A DNA stretch of 64,000 nucleotides from Xenopus tropicalis (taxonomy: Eukaryota; Chordata; Amphibia; Anura; Pipidae). Location of the stretch: the NCBI RefSeq assembly GCF_000004195.4, contig NC_030677.2:60270222-60334221 (forward strand). Direction: 5' to 3'. The notes under the pieces were generated by a model. That model did not search any database, had not been told where the DNA came from, and was given only the letters and a program-made list of their open reading frames with translations. Position numbers and translations under genes: made by a program. Positions 51,471 through 63,049 of the stretch are shown here, in pieces (position 1 is the stretch's first letter; each line of letters opens with the position of its first letter).

Positions 51471-52079
51471 ATAAATTTCTTTTAAAGCATTGGAATGTAT
51501 TGATTTGTTTTAAGCGGGCCATGTGATTTAACAGTTGATCCTAGGTGGCTTTAACAGTCTATTTATATTTACATTCTAACTTTAGAGCAGAGATTCTTTT
51601 GGAATTGCTTGGAGTTTATTATAGGCACAGAATGAAGCACTAGAACATGTTTCCAACCACGTTGTAAGCATTGCTAAATGGTTTATATATGCATACACGT
51701 GTAAACCAGAAGATGCAGCGTGCAAAGTGCAAATTTCAGATGCAAATAACCATGTTTTTTTATATAGATTTCTAGTGCGGTTGCAGCTACATGGAAAGTC
51801 GTGGCAAGCGCTGAAGTGTATGTTGTGTCAAAATGCACGCAATTGCCAACAAGGTTTTTTGCAAATTAGTTGCAAATTAGTTCAGTTGAACAGAAATGAT
51901 TGGCACAGCCCTCTGTTAGAAATTTTGAAAGGTAAAATTCGCTGTAGCTGTAGTGTTCCTTTAGCGTCAAAAGGCTTCAATTCATCACAGTATTCACCAG
52001 TTGGTCATTATTTTTTATAGTTTTTGCCTTCCTCTTCTGACTCTTTCCAGTTTTAAAATGGGGTTAACTGACCACAGCA

Positions 52080-52386
52080 GCCAATAAACTATTGCTCTGT
52101 GAGGCTACAATTTCATTGTTATTACTTTTTATAACTTATCTTTCTATTTAGGCCTTCCTCTGTTCACATTCTTGCCTCTATTTTAAACCACTGCCATGTT
52201 CCTAGGTTAAATTGGACCCTAGCAACCAGATAGCTACTGCAATTCCAAACTGGAGAGCTGCTGAACAAAAAGCTATATCATTCAAAAACGGCAAATAATA
52301 AAAATTGAAGACCAGCTGTAATATATCTCAAAATAGCACTATCTACATCGTTCTAAAAGTTGATTTAAAGCTTAAAACCCTTTTAA
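52080..52386 (-). mobile_element. TTAA-type MITE remnant related to 57417-57640
   Basis: The right end CCTTTTAAAGG, and internal CCCTAGCAACCAGATAGCTAC with AACTGGAGAGCTGCTGAACA, are the inverse of the element at 57417. The left end is diverged. Confidence 0.6.
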
Positions 52387-52525
52387 AGGTATAGCTGCCT
52401 TGCCACTCTGTAGGCCTGAACCTCACTGCATATATGCAGAGAGAGGATGGTAAGTTAGGTGCAACAAAAGTAAGGACTGTGTCTAAATTCCAGAGGGGAG
52501 CAATTTGTCCTGAAGGGTACACATA

Positions 52526-53020
52526 GGGGCACATTTACTAACCCACGAACGGGCCGAATGCGTCCGATTGCGTTTTTTTCGTAATGATCGGTATTTTGCG
52601 TTTTTTTCGGAAAATTGTCGCGACTTTTTCGTTACCAATACGATTTGCGCGAAAAAACGCGAGTTTTTCGTAGCCATCCCGAAAGTTGCGCAAAATCTGG
52701 CGATTTTTTTCGTAGCGTTAAAACTTGCGCGAAAAGTCACGATTTTTTCGTAGAGTTAAAACTTGCGTGAAACGTCGCGCCTTTTAAGTTTTAACGCTAC
52801 GAAAAAGGCGCCAGATTTTGCGCAACTTTCGGAATGGCTACAAAAAACTCGCGTTTTTTCGCGCAAATCGTATTGGTAACGAAAAACTCGCGATAATTTC
52901 TGAAAAGTCGTAAAGGCGCCAAAAAAAATCGCAAAAAATACGAAAAAGTCGCAAAATGTTCATTTTCCAATTGGAATTTTTCCAATTCGGTTGGAATTCG
53001 TGTCTTAGTAAATCAGCCCC
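52526..53020. mobile_element. Foldback Harbinger-like element, copy 5
   Basis: The 495-bp foldback starts GGGGCACATTTACTAACCCA and ends TTAGTAAATCAGCCCC with perfect ATA duplications (52523-52525 and 53021-53023). Confidence 0.85.
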
Positions 53021-53429
53021 ATAGGATTGAGATCCAACAGGCATAATTTCTCAGAAGTCTCTTGGGCTTTAAGGACTATTAACCAAAAAAAATACAATAT
53101 ATTCCTTGGTATAAGTTTTTGTCTATGATAGTTAGACAGGTAAACTTACTCACAGAGATATTCAGTTGTATTTTAGTGAAGAGAATGCAGTCAGATGCTC
53201 TAAAGCAAAAATCCTTAATGGTATCTACATCAATAGAGAATGGGGTGTTCAGCTCCTCCATCATTGTTGCTTGATGAGGACAATCAAAAATGGGTATTCA
53301 AAAATAGAAACCTAGTAGTGAACGGGTTGTTTCAATCTTATAACTCATCTCATAAGTGTGAAGCTAGAAGGATGGGTGCTGCCTACTGGAAACCAAGTCT
53401 TCATGTAAATAGAGGGATGTAAGGTGCAC

Positions 53430-54358
53430 TTCTAAAGTGGCCAAGGTTTGGGTGGCCATATGGGACAAAGATAACTTTTTTGTGATATCTTCAAATGAGT
53501 AAATCTGTGTAAAGTACACACCATAAACAGCTGTTTTACCTGGGTGCCCGACTGAGAAACAACATAAGCAATGCAGAAGAACGACATTCACAGGATTTGC
53601 AAACCGAATCTTCCAAGACCGACTCAACAAATACTATGAGTGCCGTTCTTCTGCATTGTTTGACAATTGGGGACTTATTAGGCCCTAAGTGTACATGGAA
53701 CAGCAGCTGGTATATAGGATATTCGGTATTCTCCTAAGTAATCATTGGGTTAATTTGGGGGATTCACAGGTGTTACTGATTTGGGTGGGTCTGTAGGTAA
53801 TCAATGTTGCAGGTGTGTGAGTTTGTAGGCTTTTAGGTGATAGGCTGTGGAGAGCTAGGCAGGTCATGTGGCACTGTGGTGAGGGGTATAAAAGGGGGAG
53901 AGGGAACAGGTTACTTACCTTTCTTCATAGGAAACGGCTCAAGGCGTTCCTTTCTCCAAAATATTATGGAGAAAAAGATGTATTTGTGTCGCAGCAAAGA
54001 GGCGTTTTTGTTATCAAAAGGAATGTGATTATTAAATGAAATTTTATGCACTATAATTGATTTCAATAAGTTAGGCGGCTTGTGAAGGTGAACAAGCTGG
54101 CTAGGTTCCTGGTGGTTGTGCATTTAATACTTAATAAAAAGCTGCTGCCTTTCTCCACTTCATCATAGTGTCATGTGTGTTTCTTTTTGTTTATGTAATA
54201 AAAATCCAGCTTGCGCGTTCCATGTTGTTTCTCAGTCGGGGCACCCAGGTAAAACAACTGTTTATGGTGTATACTTTACGCTGATTTACTCATTTAAAGA
54301 TATCACAAAAAAATCATCTTTGCCCCATATGGCCACCCAAACCTTGGCCACTTTAGAA
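53430..54358. mobile_element. Unassigned element with about 140-bp terminal inverted repeats
   Basis: The left arm (53430-53574) starts TTCTAAAGTGGCCAAGG and the right arm (54222-54358) ends CCTTGGCCACTTTAGAA. The arms are roughly 85-90% complementary by eye. The 650-bp interior has its own inverted pair, AATGCAGAAGAACG near 53579 and CGTTCTTCTGCATT near 53644. No clear target duplication and no transposase frame were found. I do not recognise the family. Confidence 0.7.
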
Positions 54359-55149
54359 GAATTTTTATAGAAATAGTAATGCATTATAGAATGTATACAT
54401 ACATATGGTTATAAGGTATACTTTAGACAAAAAGCAATGGAATTGTCTGACTGAGTATAAGTATTAGTTAGTGGCTAATTTATGTCAAGGATTAACAGTA
54501 AGGCACTGAGACTATTATGTTCATCTTCACCTAATGATTGCCAAATGGGCTTATTTTTTCACATTGACCAAATGACATCTCCTGAGGACTGTTGCACAGC
54601 CTTCTAGGTAATATAACAGTTTTGTCATATATCACTTTACTAAACATTCAGTATACTATGCATAATCTATTCCAGCTATATCAACATCCCATCTGCTCCG
54701 AACAGGCCAGTAACTTGCTTCACTTTTGACTGTGTTAATTTACACTAAATATCCAATTCTACTGTGGCCTTCTTGGCTCTTACTTATAGATTGACTGTTA
54801 TTAAAACAGGTCATTTGCTTATTAGAACCAGATTTAATCGGTGTAATGGGAAGATAATGGTAAAAAATGGTGTCAATGCTTCTGTTTGTTTTGTCTATGG
54901 TAAATTGATTTCTTAGAGTAGTAGAATATTTGTACATTTTAACATGATCAGTGTAAAAAATGTTCACCAATGATAACTACAGTATATAACAACATCTGTT
55001 TTGGCTTAGATAACTTTACACAAAAAGAGCCACTTGCTTGGTAAGGTTGTCAAAAGTGCATATTTTTGTCGTTTGCTAAATCAGGCTGATTTGATTGTTT
55101 GGCCCTAGGGCCAAATGACTGACCATACAATTGGCCTATAAAGTCAGTG

Positions 55150-55321
55150 GGGGTAATTTATAAACACTGGGCAAATTTGCACCTGGGCAGTAACCCATAG
55201 TAACCAATCGGTGATTACATTTTCCAGCCAGATGCAGGTAGAACAATGAAAACAAACTTCTGATTGGTTGCCATGGGTTTTTGCCCAGGTGCAAGTTTGC
55301 ACAGTGTTTATAAATGACCCC
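55150..55321. mobile_element. Short palindromic MITE
   Basis: GGGGTAATTTATAAACACTG and the inverted CAGTGTTTATAAATGACCCC enclose further pairing (TTGCACCTGGGCA with TTGCCCAGGTGCAA). AGTG flanks both sides. Confidence 0.8.
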
Positions 55322-56739
55322 AGTGTGTGGGGCCCCATCTATAGGACTAAGAAGCTAAATTATAAATGCACATAATTAGGAGACATGCTCATTATGCACA
55401 TATGCGGCAAACCACATGGCCACCCCACCAGTAGTTCCCTCCCAGAGCGTGCAGCCTAGCAATGGAGGGGCCTGTATTTTTTTTAAAAAACACAAATGTT
55501 TTCCCCAGTTGGAATGCAGGCACTTTTAGCCCACACCTCTGGTAGGGGAAACAATTAGAGGGTGATAGGTGCACTTTAAATGTACATTAAATCTTCAAAT
55601 AGCTGTTTGGAATTTCAAGTACAAATAGGCCCACCAGCCCACTAATTAGTGACTGTCTATGGCATCTTACAGCAGCCCCTCTGGCCAGAATTCACAGATT
55701 GCCAGTCTGGGCCTGCAAGGGTCTCCTCTGAGGCTCAGGGCCTATGGAATATTGTACTCTTTTCATATCATAACACTAGTCCTCATTAGGATCTTCTGCA
55801 TGGGGACTTCCTAAAGGAGATGTTAAAAAAGGAGTAAAGCAGCAAGATTTAGTCCTGTCACTGCAAAAGATCAGTAAAGCTCAAGCATGTACTGCAAATA
55901 GTGCCACTGCAGCGCTCTAATAAGCAGCTTAGGTATTACAAACACTCTGAGCAGCCTTTCAGATAAATGTCCAGTAGTCACTGTGTCATGGCCTTATTTA
56001 GAGTAGGGCAGAAAGGGCAGAAACCCCAACACTTTAGTGCTCCCTTGGGAAGGTAGAATGCAGATAATGGTATAAGTGCTTTATATTGGGTAAAATTTTA
56101 TATTTCTATGTAATTTAATAAATTACAGCATATATTGGGACTCTTCGGTTCAAAGTCATTTTACTTGGAAAACACTAGTCATCAAGGCTTAATGCTTTCC
56201 CATCCTTGCGCTTGTGGCACTTATGTAACCTTAACTCCAGGGGCAGCGTGGCAGCATCTATAGCTAGAGTGTTCTCTGCTGGAGCGCTCCTGTGATTTGG
56301 GTAGTCCATTAGGCATCTGGTGTGCCATTAAGGCTCACGTGTAATGTGCTTAAGTAACAGGCCCATCTGGAAGATACTATCTTATCTGAGAGAATCTTAT
56401 CTCAAGTTTAATGGGAATTGATAGTAGGAAACACTCTTTTTTCTCACAGGAGTACCAAATTTTATTTGAAAATATTAGCACTGTGAAGCATATTCTCATA
56501 TACTGCATAAAATTATCATGGAATAGGAATCACCGATTCACATATGCCCCCCATTCTGCTCATCCTACCTTGTACATCATTCTGATCCTTTTCTATTTGT
56601 TGATGATGCATATAAACAAAGGCAGCAGTGATCCATATCCTTTTTTTTGTGGCAAGGACACAAAGGCCTGGGCCTAGGGGGGCATAAATTTAGGGGCAGC
56701 ATACCGCCCAGGCGCACGTAAGCATGACAAAAAGTTCTT

Positions 56740-56966
56740 TGGGGATACCAAATAAGAGCTGTGATTGGCTATTTGGTAGCCCCATGTGGACTGCTAGCCT
56801 GCAGGAGGCCCTGCTTGGAGTAAAACTGTGTCTCTGCACTTCTAAAACTTGCCTCTAAGCCAGAAATTTAAAAATGGGCACCTACTTTAAGGCCAATGGG
56901 AGCAACTTCAAATGGGGTGGAGAGCATCATGTTGCTCAGGAGCCACTGGTTGGGGATCACTGATCT
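56740..56966. mobile_element. hAT-like fragment related to 42753-43065
   Basis: The shared blocks are GAGCTGTGATTGGCTATTTG, CTTGCCTCTAAGCCAGAAAT and AGCCACTGGTTGGGGATCAC. The left end is replaced by unrelated repeat sequence at about 56650-56735. Confidence 0.65.
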
Positions 56967-57416
56967 AAGGCATTGACTCTCAAGCATTTTCATAAAGGAT
57001 ATATTTCACAACCCAAAATATGGATTAGAGTTTTATCCCCAGAATGCAGTGTTTTTACTAAAATTGCAGCATATTTTCACTTTATTTTTAAAAACTGGCC
57101 AACAATATGCAAGCTAAGTAGTAAGATTGTTGCAAAACCTGCACCTGTTTGTAAATATGCAAACTGACCTCAACATTTTTGGCATTACATGGGAGGGCCA
57201 TGTTTGGAAACTTTCACACCTCTAAATGTACAAATATATACTGTACTACTCAGGTAATGCAACAAAATAGCAAGTGTTAGTGCACATTGGTGGCCTTTAC
57301 AGGTTTCTTAGTGCTTCTTTGTGTTATCCTTGCTCTTCATCTGCAATTCTTCTTCAGAAGTTAAAGTCACATTGGCACTAAGTACAAGAAATCATAGGTA
57401 CAAACTTTAAAGGGGT

Positions 57417-57640
57417 TGTTCACCTTTAAATTAACTTTTAGTATGATGTAGAGATTGATATTCTGAAACAATTTGCAATTGGTCTTCATTTTTTATGATG
57501 CACCTTTTATGAATTATTTTGCTTTTTGTTCAACAATTCTCCAGTTTGGAATTTTAGCAGCTATCTGGTTGCTACGGTCCAAATTACCCTAGAAAGTTAA
57601 GTTACAATACAATAGTAGCCTCACAGAACAATAGTTTTTT
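57417..57640 (+). mobile_element. TTAA-type MITE, left part
   Basis: It starts TTAAAGGGGTTGTTCACCTT and continues through TTTGCAATTGGTCTTCATTT and ATCTGGTTGCTACGGTCC. The right terminus was not found. Confidence 0.7.
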
Positions 57641-58621
57641 ATTGGCCATAAACATGTTTAGATACTTCTGGAAGCTTAACATGAAGGCCAAATTGAGTGG
57701 GATTTTATTTATATATTGTTGGAACTACTGCTGCTGAATGGATATAACACCATTTTTTTTGTCTCCTGGTTATGTGGGCACTCACCTAAGGTTCAACCTG
57801 CAGGCGTTGTTTGAACTGAAAAAGTCTTTAATCTCTTTGTATGAACTTTGTTTTATATCAATCCAGCTGCTAAATGTGAAAAAGTGGATAACTTTCCCAA
57901 AGAATGGAAAATTCTAATCAGTACTGATATAGGTACATAGTATGAGGTCAATCAGTGTGTGACCTTCTTTAGCTGTTCAAAATAAAGGCCAGTTTTCAGG
58001 AATTCCATCTGTTTGGCCCATATCCCAATTCTTTTCCAGTTTGGCTGTTCAAGTTTGACAATTTGTGTGATTACTCTTGAGTGCAAATGCAGCCCAAATG
58101 CTTGTTTGTGTTTATCACACACAGGTCAGAATGACCCCACTGTATGACCCAGTCATACAGCTTTATTGTTTGATTCACCGATCAGATGACCATTAGTCTC
58201 TGAGATCATGCAAAATAAAATGAAAAAAATCAGCAAGAAAAGTTGCATTTCATATGGCATAGTTAATACTCATGTTATTATATCTGTTCAGAGATGAAAG
58301 TGCCTATAAGTAATCATTATAAAAGCATTGGTGTCACTGGGCAGGGTGCTTAGGAGCAGAGAGGATATCGCCAGTCAGTGACTAAGTGCTTGTGATGTGC
58401 TACAGTAGACAGTTTAATGAGCCTGTGTTTGCCTACAGCTCTTCTCATCAGCTGCAGCCATGGCCAGGGACTGAAAGGTCCTACTCTGCAAGTTGCTAGT
58501 AAACATCCATGTCAAGATAAATATTAGCAGAGTGCTAGTGGGTAATACTTTTATTAGTAGCCCTGTCCATTGCTACTTTTAATAGTGACAAAGACACAAA
58601 AAAAATCTTCCTTTTTCCTCC

Positions 58622-58870
58622 ACTTTTAATTCTATTATTATTCTTTTGTGTACTAACACATTCCACAGCATTTTACAAAGATTATATATCGGTTACATTG
58701 GTCCCTGCCACAATGGATCTTACAATCTAAAGGTGCCCATACATGGTCAGATTTAAGCTGCTAATTCAGGCTCTTAAGACCAAACGGGCAGGTCCTTGCC
58801 CCAACAGCCTGCATTTCTGGCATTGAGATCTGTCATTGGCAGGTAGCAGGTAGATCACTGCTGTGTGTAT
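58622..58870. repeat. Dispersed repeat fragments
   Basis: ATTCCACAGCATTTTACAAAG and TTGGTCCCTGCC...CTTACAATCTAA resemble the repeat at 10635 and 22615. From 58732, AAAGGTGCCCATACATGGTC begins a GGCCATACACGG-type fragment. Confidence 0.5.
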
Positions 58871-59974
58871 CAGTGTATAGAATTATCTGTGCTAGTGTTT
58901 GTGAGCATGTGAGAAGTACAGAGGGAATACAACATTGTGGTCAAATTGTACATGAAATGCATTCCATCATCCTGTAGGAAGACAAAGATATTTGTTAAAT
59001 AGCAGGAGTAAAGTGTTTCCTATGCTGTTTATCTGTAGCAGAAATATTAGAATAAGGTTTATTAGAATTCTTTAGATATAACTGTACAGTACCTCCTGCT
59101 ATGGCTCCCAGTAGTTGGGCCCTGTTTGCCAGATGTGTGCTGTACTCGTCCTAGTGAATGCTGCCCCCGCAGAGCTTATTAAACCATTTAAAGGATGCCA
59201 CGCAGACTCCGTTTGTTCACAAGCAAACAAATGAGAGGTTTTATAATGACTGAGGTAAATACCCCAGTAAATCCAAATATTATCAGCATCAGTAGCAATA
59301 TCCTGTAAAGTACAGAAATTAGTATTATAAATTACATTTATGGTTTGTATTATATAATTTTTTAAACTTTTGTGTATCTTTTTGTATTTTTATTTTCATT
59401 CACCATCAAATGTTTCTCTAATAATGTAGTTTATTTCTAACTTGTCAATGTGCCGATTCTCACACAGTGATGTGTTTGCTACCAGGTGAGAAGGAAAGAT
59501 TGGAGGAGTGGACTGGACTTGAAGGAATTGCAAAAGGAAACATGAAAGGGGACAAATTGTGGGATTCGGCTTTGCAGCCCAAAACACTGGTTTAGAATAT
59601 GTGCAACTTATTTTTAATGACTAATACCTATTGTAGCAGTATTTTTTATTTTATTAATAAAAAAAATTAGCCGCTCTAAACAGCATAAAGATCCAATTGT
59701 GAGCCCTGATCCATAGGTTAAGAATCATTGTTTTACCACTTACAGCTGTAAAAATCTCCTGGTACTTTCTCCTTTTTGATTTTAAGCTCTTATAATCAGA
59801 AACATCTTTACCTCCTTTATTGGTCAGTATGTTTGAAATATAAATCTTTATACTGTGCAGCTCAGTGCATATTTTTGACAATTTATAAGTAAATATGGCA
59901 TAATAATGATACTGTATATTCTGTATATTTGCTTGTGTAAAAAGGTCTGGCAGTGTTTGTTACTTTAAGGAGCA

Positions 59975-60336
59975 CTAATATTTAGCTAAAGAAGTAGGAT
60001 AGAAATGTACTTTATGTTTTGGGCTCCTGTACCAAGGCAACCCCAGCCCTTTAGCAGGGAAGATCTGTGCCTCCAAAGATGCCCCCAGTAGCTCTCCATC
60101 TTTTTCTCTGCCGATTTTACTTTATGTTGTTTGCTGCTGTCAGCTACCTAAGCTTAGGGAGCAACTCACAATGTATATAGAATATAAATGGCACGCTATA
60201 AGGCTGATTGGTAATTAATACCGGTATTTCCTACATGGCAGCTCTGAAACCAGTACAATTAGCATCAGAATTTAGCATCCCTATATCATCAACTTATATG
60301 ACGGTAAAAACGAAGTAAACTTTATCAGAAAGGTCT
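59975..60336. mobile_element. T2-like MITE remnant related to 20883-21376
   Basis: AGCTAAAGAAGTAGGATAGA, CAGGGAAGATCTGTGCCTCC and CTTAGGGAGCAACTCACA follow the same order as at 20883-21376. Near the right, ACTTTATCAGAAAGGTCTATG matches the inverse of the T2 element end at 4855. Confidence 0.6.
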
Positions 60337-60339
60337 ATG

Positions 60340-61070
60340 TACCATATATACTCGAGTATAAGCCGATCCGAATATAAGCCGAGGTACCTAATTTTACCTA
60401 AGAAAACTGGAAAAACTTATTGACTTGAGTATAAGCCTAGGCATCCATTTCTTTTAACACACCTGCACACTAGCTTGTGTCCGAGTAGTAAAGGCAGCGC
60501 CGGATTACTTGTCCAACCGGCCAACCATCTAAATGTTATAATTTAGATGGTTTGCATGTAGCAGTACAGTGATATCCCGGCTCCTGCAATGGCTGCTGTC
60601 TGTACCACAAGCACAATCACACACAAAACCAAAACAGTCTATGTCAGTAAATGTTTATGGGTGACGTGTTTACATGTTAAATGTTACTCAAGCACTTCCT
60701 CTTGTAGTTCCCGGAGAACAGCCTGGGAATTTTGGTGCTTTTAAGTAACAGAGATTAATATAGCTGTTGTGCCATATTATCCCGCTCGCACAATTTCCCC
60801 CCCCCGTGCAAAGGCAGCCCTATTACCTCTCTACGCGCGTCCAGAGCATTCCTGTTGTATTATCTCCCCCCCCCCCCCGCGGGTACCGGACATTTGGCGT
60901 GCGCCCGATGGCTGTAGAGAGGTAATACGGGCTGCCTTTGCAGGGGGGGGGGGGTGCGAGCAGGGTGATACAACAGGAATGCTCTGGGCGGTAATATGGG
61001 CTCCCTTTCGTACTGCCCTCAAGTATAAGCCGCGGGTTCCTTTTTAAGCACATTTTGTGTATATACGGTA
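60340..61070. mobile_element. CTCGAGTATAAGCC-type DNA element
   Basis: It starts TACCATATATACTCGAGTAT and ends TTTGTGTATATACGGTA, so the termini are imperfect inverted repeats. ATAAGCCG motifs recur near both ends. The middle (60775-61015) has opposing C and G runs and inverted copies of GAGAGGTAATACGGGCTGCC. No transposase is present. Confidence 0.65.
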
Positions 61071-61676
61071 ATTACACCGTAATACGGTGGTCAACACATG
61101 GCAGGGATTAGTAAGTGTGCTAGGGACCATCTAGGCAATATATAACACTGTCCATTTTATAAAAAATATGAATTTAAGTAAAAATAATTGTAGTTATGAC
61201 TTTGTTTTATAGCATCTGCAATGAATATACGCTGTGGTCTTTCTCCAACAGCTCTTTGTGGTCTGGTTACAGATGACTGGGGTTCTTCTACAACACTGGC
61301 GCTTGCCTTTTCCATGGGTGTGATTATATTTGGTATTAGTTTAGAAGAGCACAATGTATATTCAAAACATTCCTGTGCATCCTTCTTAACTTTCAATAAA
61401 ATGATGAAATTCTTACAAGATTTATTAATAAAGGAGAACTTTTCATTCAAATTTAAGAAGTTTGAAGGATTTCTGTTTGAGAATATTTGTGCTGTGGGTT
61501 GGAAGTGTCCTTTTTAGATTGTTGCTTCGTTACTAATGACCTCCCATTATGAAAATGCTATAAGGCACAGCATTTGATCAGTCGATATACCTGTTCAATA
61601 TACCTGTTTCAATGAACAAGCTAATTATTGTCAACAGAGTCCGCGTATGGCAAAAAGAGTTTCAAAGCTTAGTTAA

Positions 61677-61680
<4 letters not shown>

Positions 61681-61708
<28 letters not shown>
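61681..61708 (+). repeat. (CT)14 microsatellite near the RNF150 exon 2 acceptor
   Basis: Fourteen uninterrupted CT units end 73 bp before the exon 2 boundary. An ATGT-rich stretch follows. Confidence 0.95.
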
Positions 61709-61710
<2 letters not shown>

Positions 61711-61781
61711 TTATATATGTATGTATGTAAATGTATATAAATATCTATATTGTCTTACCACTGTTTTTACCTTTTTGGCAG

Positions 61782-62032
61782 GTATTGAAGATATTGTAGC
61801 AATAATGATTCCAGAGCCTAAAGGAAGAGAAATAGCCACCTTACTGGAAAGGAACATTAATGTGACAATATACATCACAATTGGAACACGGAACTTGCAA
61901 AAATATGTCAGTCGGACATCAGTGGTGTTTGTTTCAATATCCTTCATTGTCCTGATGATCATTTCTCTCGCTTGGCTTGTGTTCTACTACATCCAGAGAT
62001 TTAGATATGCCAATGCACGAGACAGGAACCAG
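61782..62032 (+). CDS. RNF150: RNF150 exon 2: end of PA domain and transmembrane helix
   Basis: The acceptor TTTTTGGCAG precedes 61782 and the donor GTCAGTAG follows 62032. The 251-nt exon completes the split glycine codon of exon 1 and adds 83 further codons (residues 152-235), from [17 protein letters not shown] to NARDRNQ. The PA domain ends near residue 190. A sequon lies at N178. Residues about 199-221 ([20 protein letters not shown] plus FYY) form the single transmembrane helix, followed by the basic stop-transfer QRFRYANAR. It ends in phase 0. The RING-H2 ligase domain is encoded beyond the window. Conservation with human RNF150 is very high here. Confidence 0.96.
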
Positions 62033-62336
62033 GTCAGTAGCACTCTGTACAAGCTATTGGAATAGCTTGTATTTTTTATCCACAATTTAAATATTTTTGC
62101 ACTTAAAAAGACATTAATATTCAATATTAATTAATTTGATCAAAATGTTTATATTTACATTTTTTAATAAATAAGCAAACATTCCAGTTTGGTAAAATTT
62201 CAGGTTTATTTGAACTGCAAAAAATTTCTTACATTCACAAATTTAAAAAGTAATAAATAAACCTTTACGTTATAGGAAAAAGTGAAATACTAGTGTGCAT
62301 TTCAGGTAGTGTAATCAAATTGTTTGTTAGTGTGGT

Positions 62337-62695
62337 TATAGGAGAAGAAAAGGTAAAAGCTAAGTAAGCTTTATTAGAACGGTGAAACTGAAACGTGACC
62401 AGAGTCTGTGCAGTTCTCTTCTCTCTCCCCTCTCCTGCCCCCCCCTTCCCACAAGAATGCTAAGAACTCCTTCCCCCCTCCCTTAGGATTGTGTGATCTG
62501 AGCTATAACGGCTAGACTGCAGGCAGGAAGCTACTTAAAATGGCAGCTGCTATCTTAAGCAAACGGAGAAAGCTTCTAAAGCTGTTTACTCAGGTACGTT
62601 AATGGTTTCTGCAGAATAAATATATTGTTCTAGGTGGCACTAATGTGGCAAATCTGTTGGTGGTAAAATGCCAAATGACGTTCCTTCTCCTTTAA
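62337..62695. mobile_element. T2/Kolobok-like MITE
   Basis: The left end TATAGGAGAAGAAAAGG is diverged; the right end GTTCCTTCTCCTTTAA is intact. The interior is the inverse of 4537-4901 (GTGGCACTAATGTGGCAAAT). Confidence 0.75.
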
Positions 62696-63049
62696 ATCAA
62701 AAGACATGTGATTTACTATGAGTACTGACAGCCTGTAATGGGTGTATAACCAGGCACCACCACTTCAGAATATATATACTTTATTCCCCTAGCTACCTGG
62801 GACCCCACTGTATGTTTTTAAAACGTGTTTGTTATGTCAGATCCTTTGCCACTCCCAGCACACATCCACCATACAATAAGAGCAGGCTTAAACCATTTTC
62901 AGTGTTCTCTTTTGACCAGTATGTTTGAGCAGACATTATACTGTGATGTCACTGCTTCCTGGGAACTTTATAGCAAAGTATCCCTGTTCACTGGGAACAT
63001 TATAAGATTGTAGTACAGGTATAGAACCTGTTATAAAGAGTGCGCAGGA

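Larger units (their letters stand above)
28454..61781 (+). other. RNF150: RNF150 intron 1, 33.3 kb, repeat-rich
   Basis: The donor CAG|GTGAGTT and acceptor TTTTTGGCAG|GTATTG bound a phase-1 intron. Its transposons are listed separately. Stretches without any feature I can assign include 28900-31460, 33535-36730, 38020-38860, 40000-40500, 43200-44520, 45030-46460, 48000-49460, 51475-52080, 54360-55145, 55325-56735, 57640-58620, 58870-59970 and 61071-61680. Reading frames of up to 137 codons in these (for example 45443-45856) show no domain. Confidence 0.85.
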
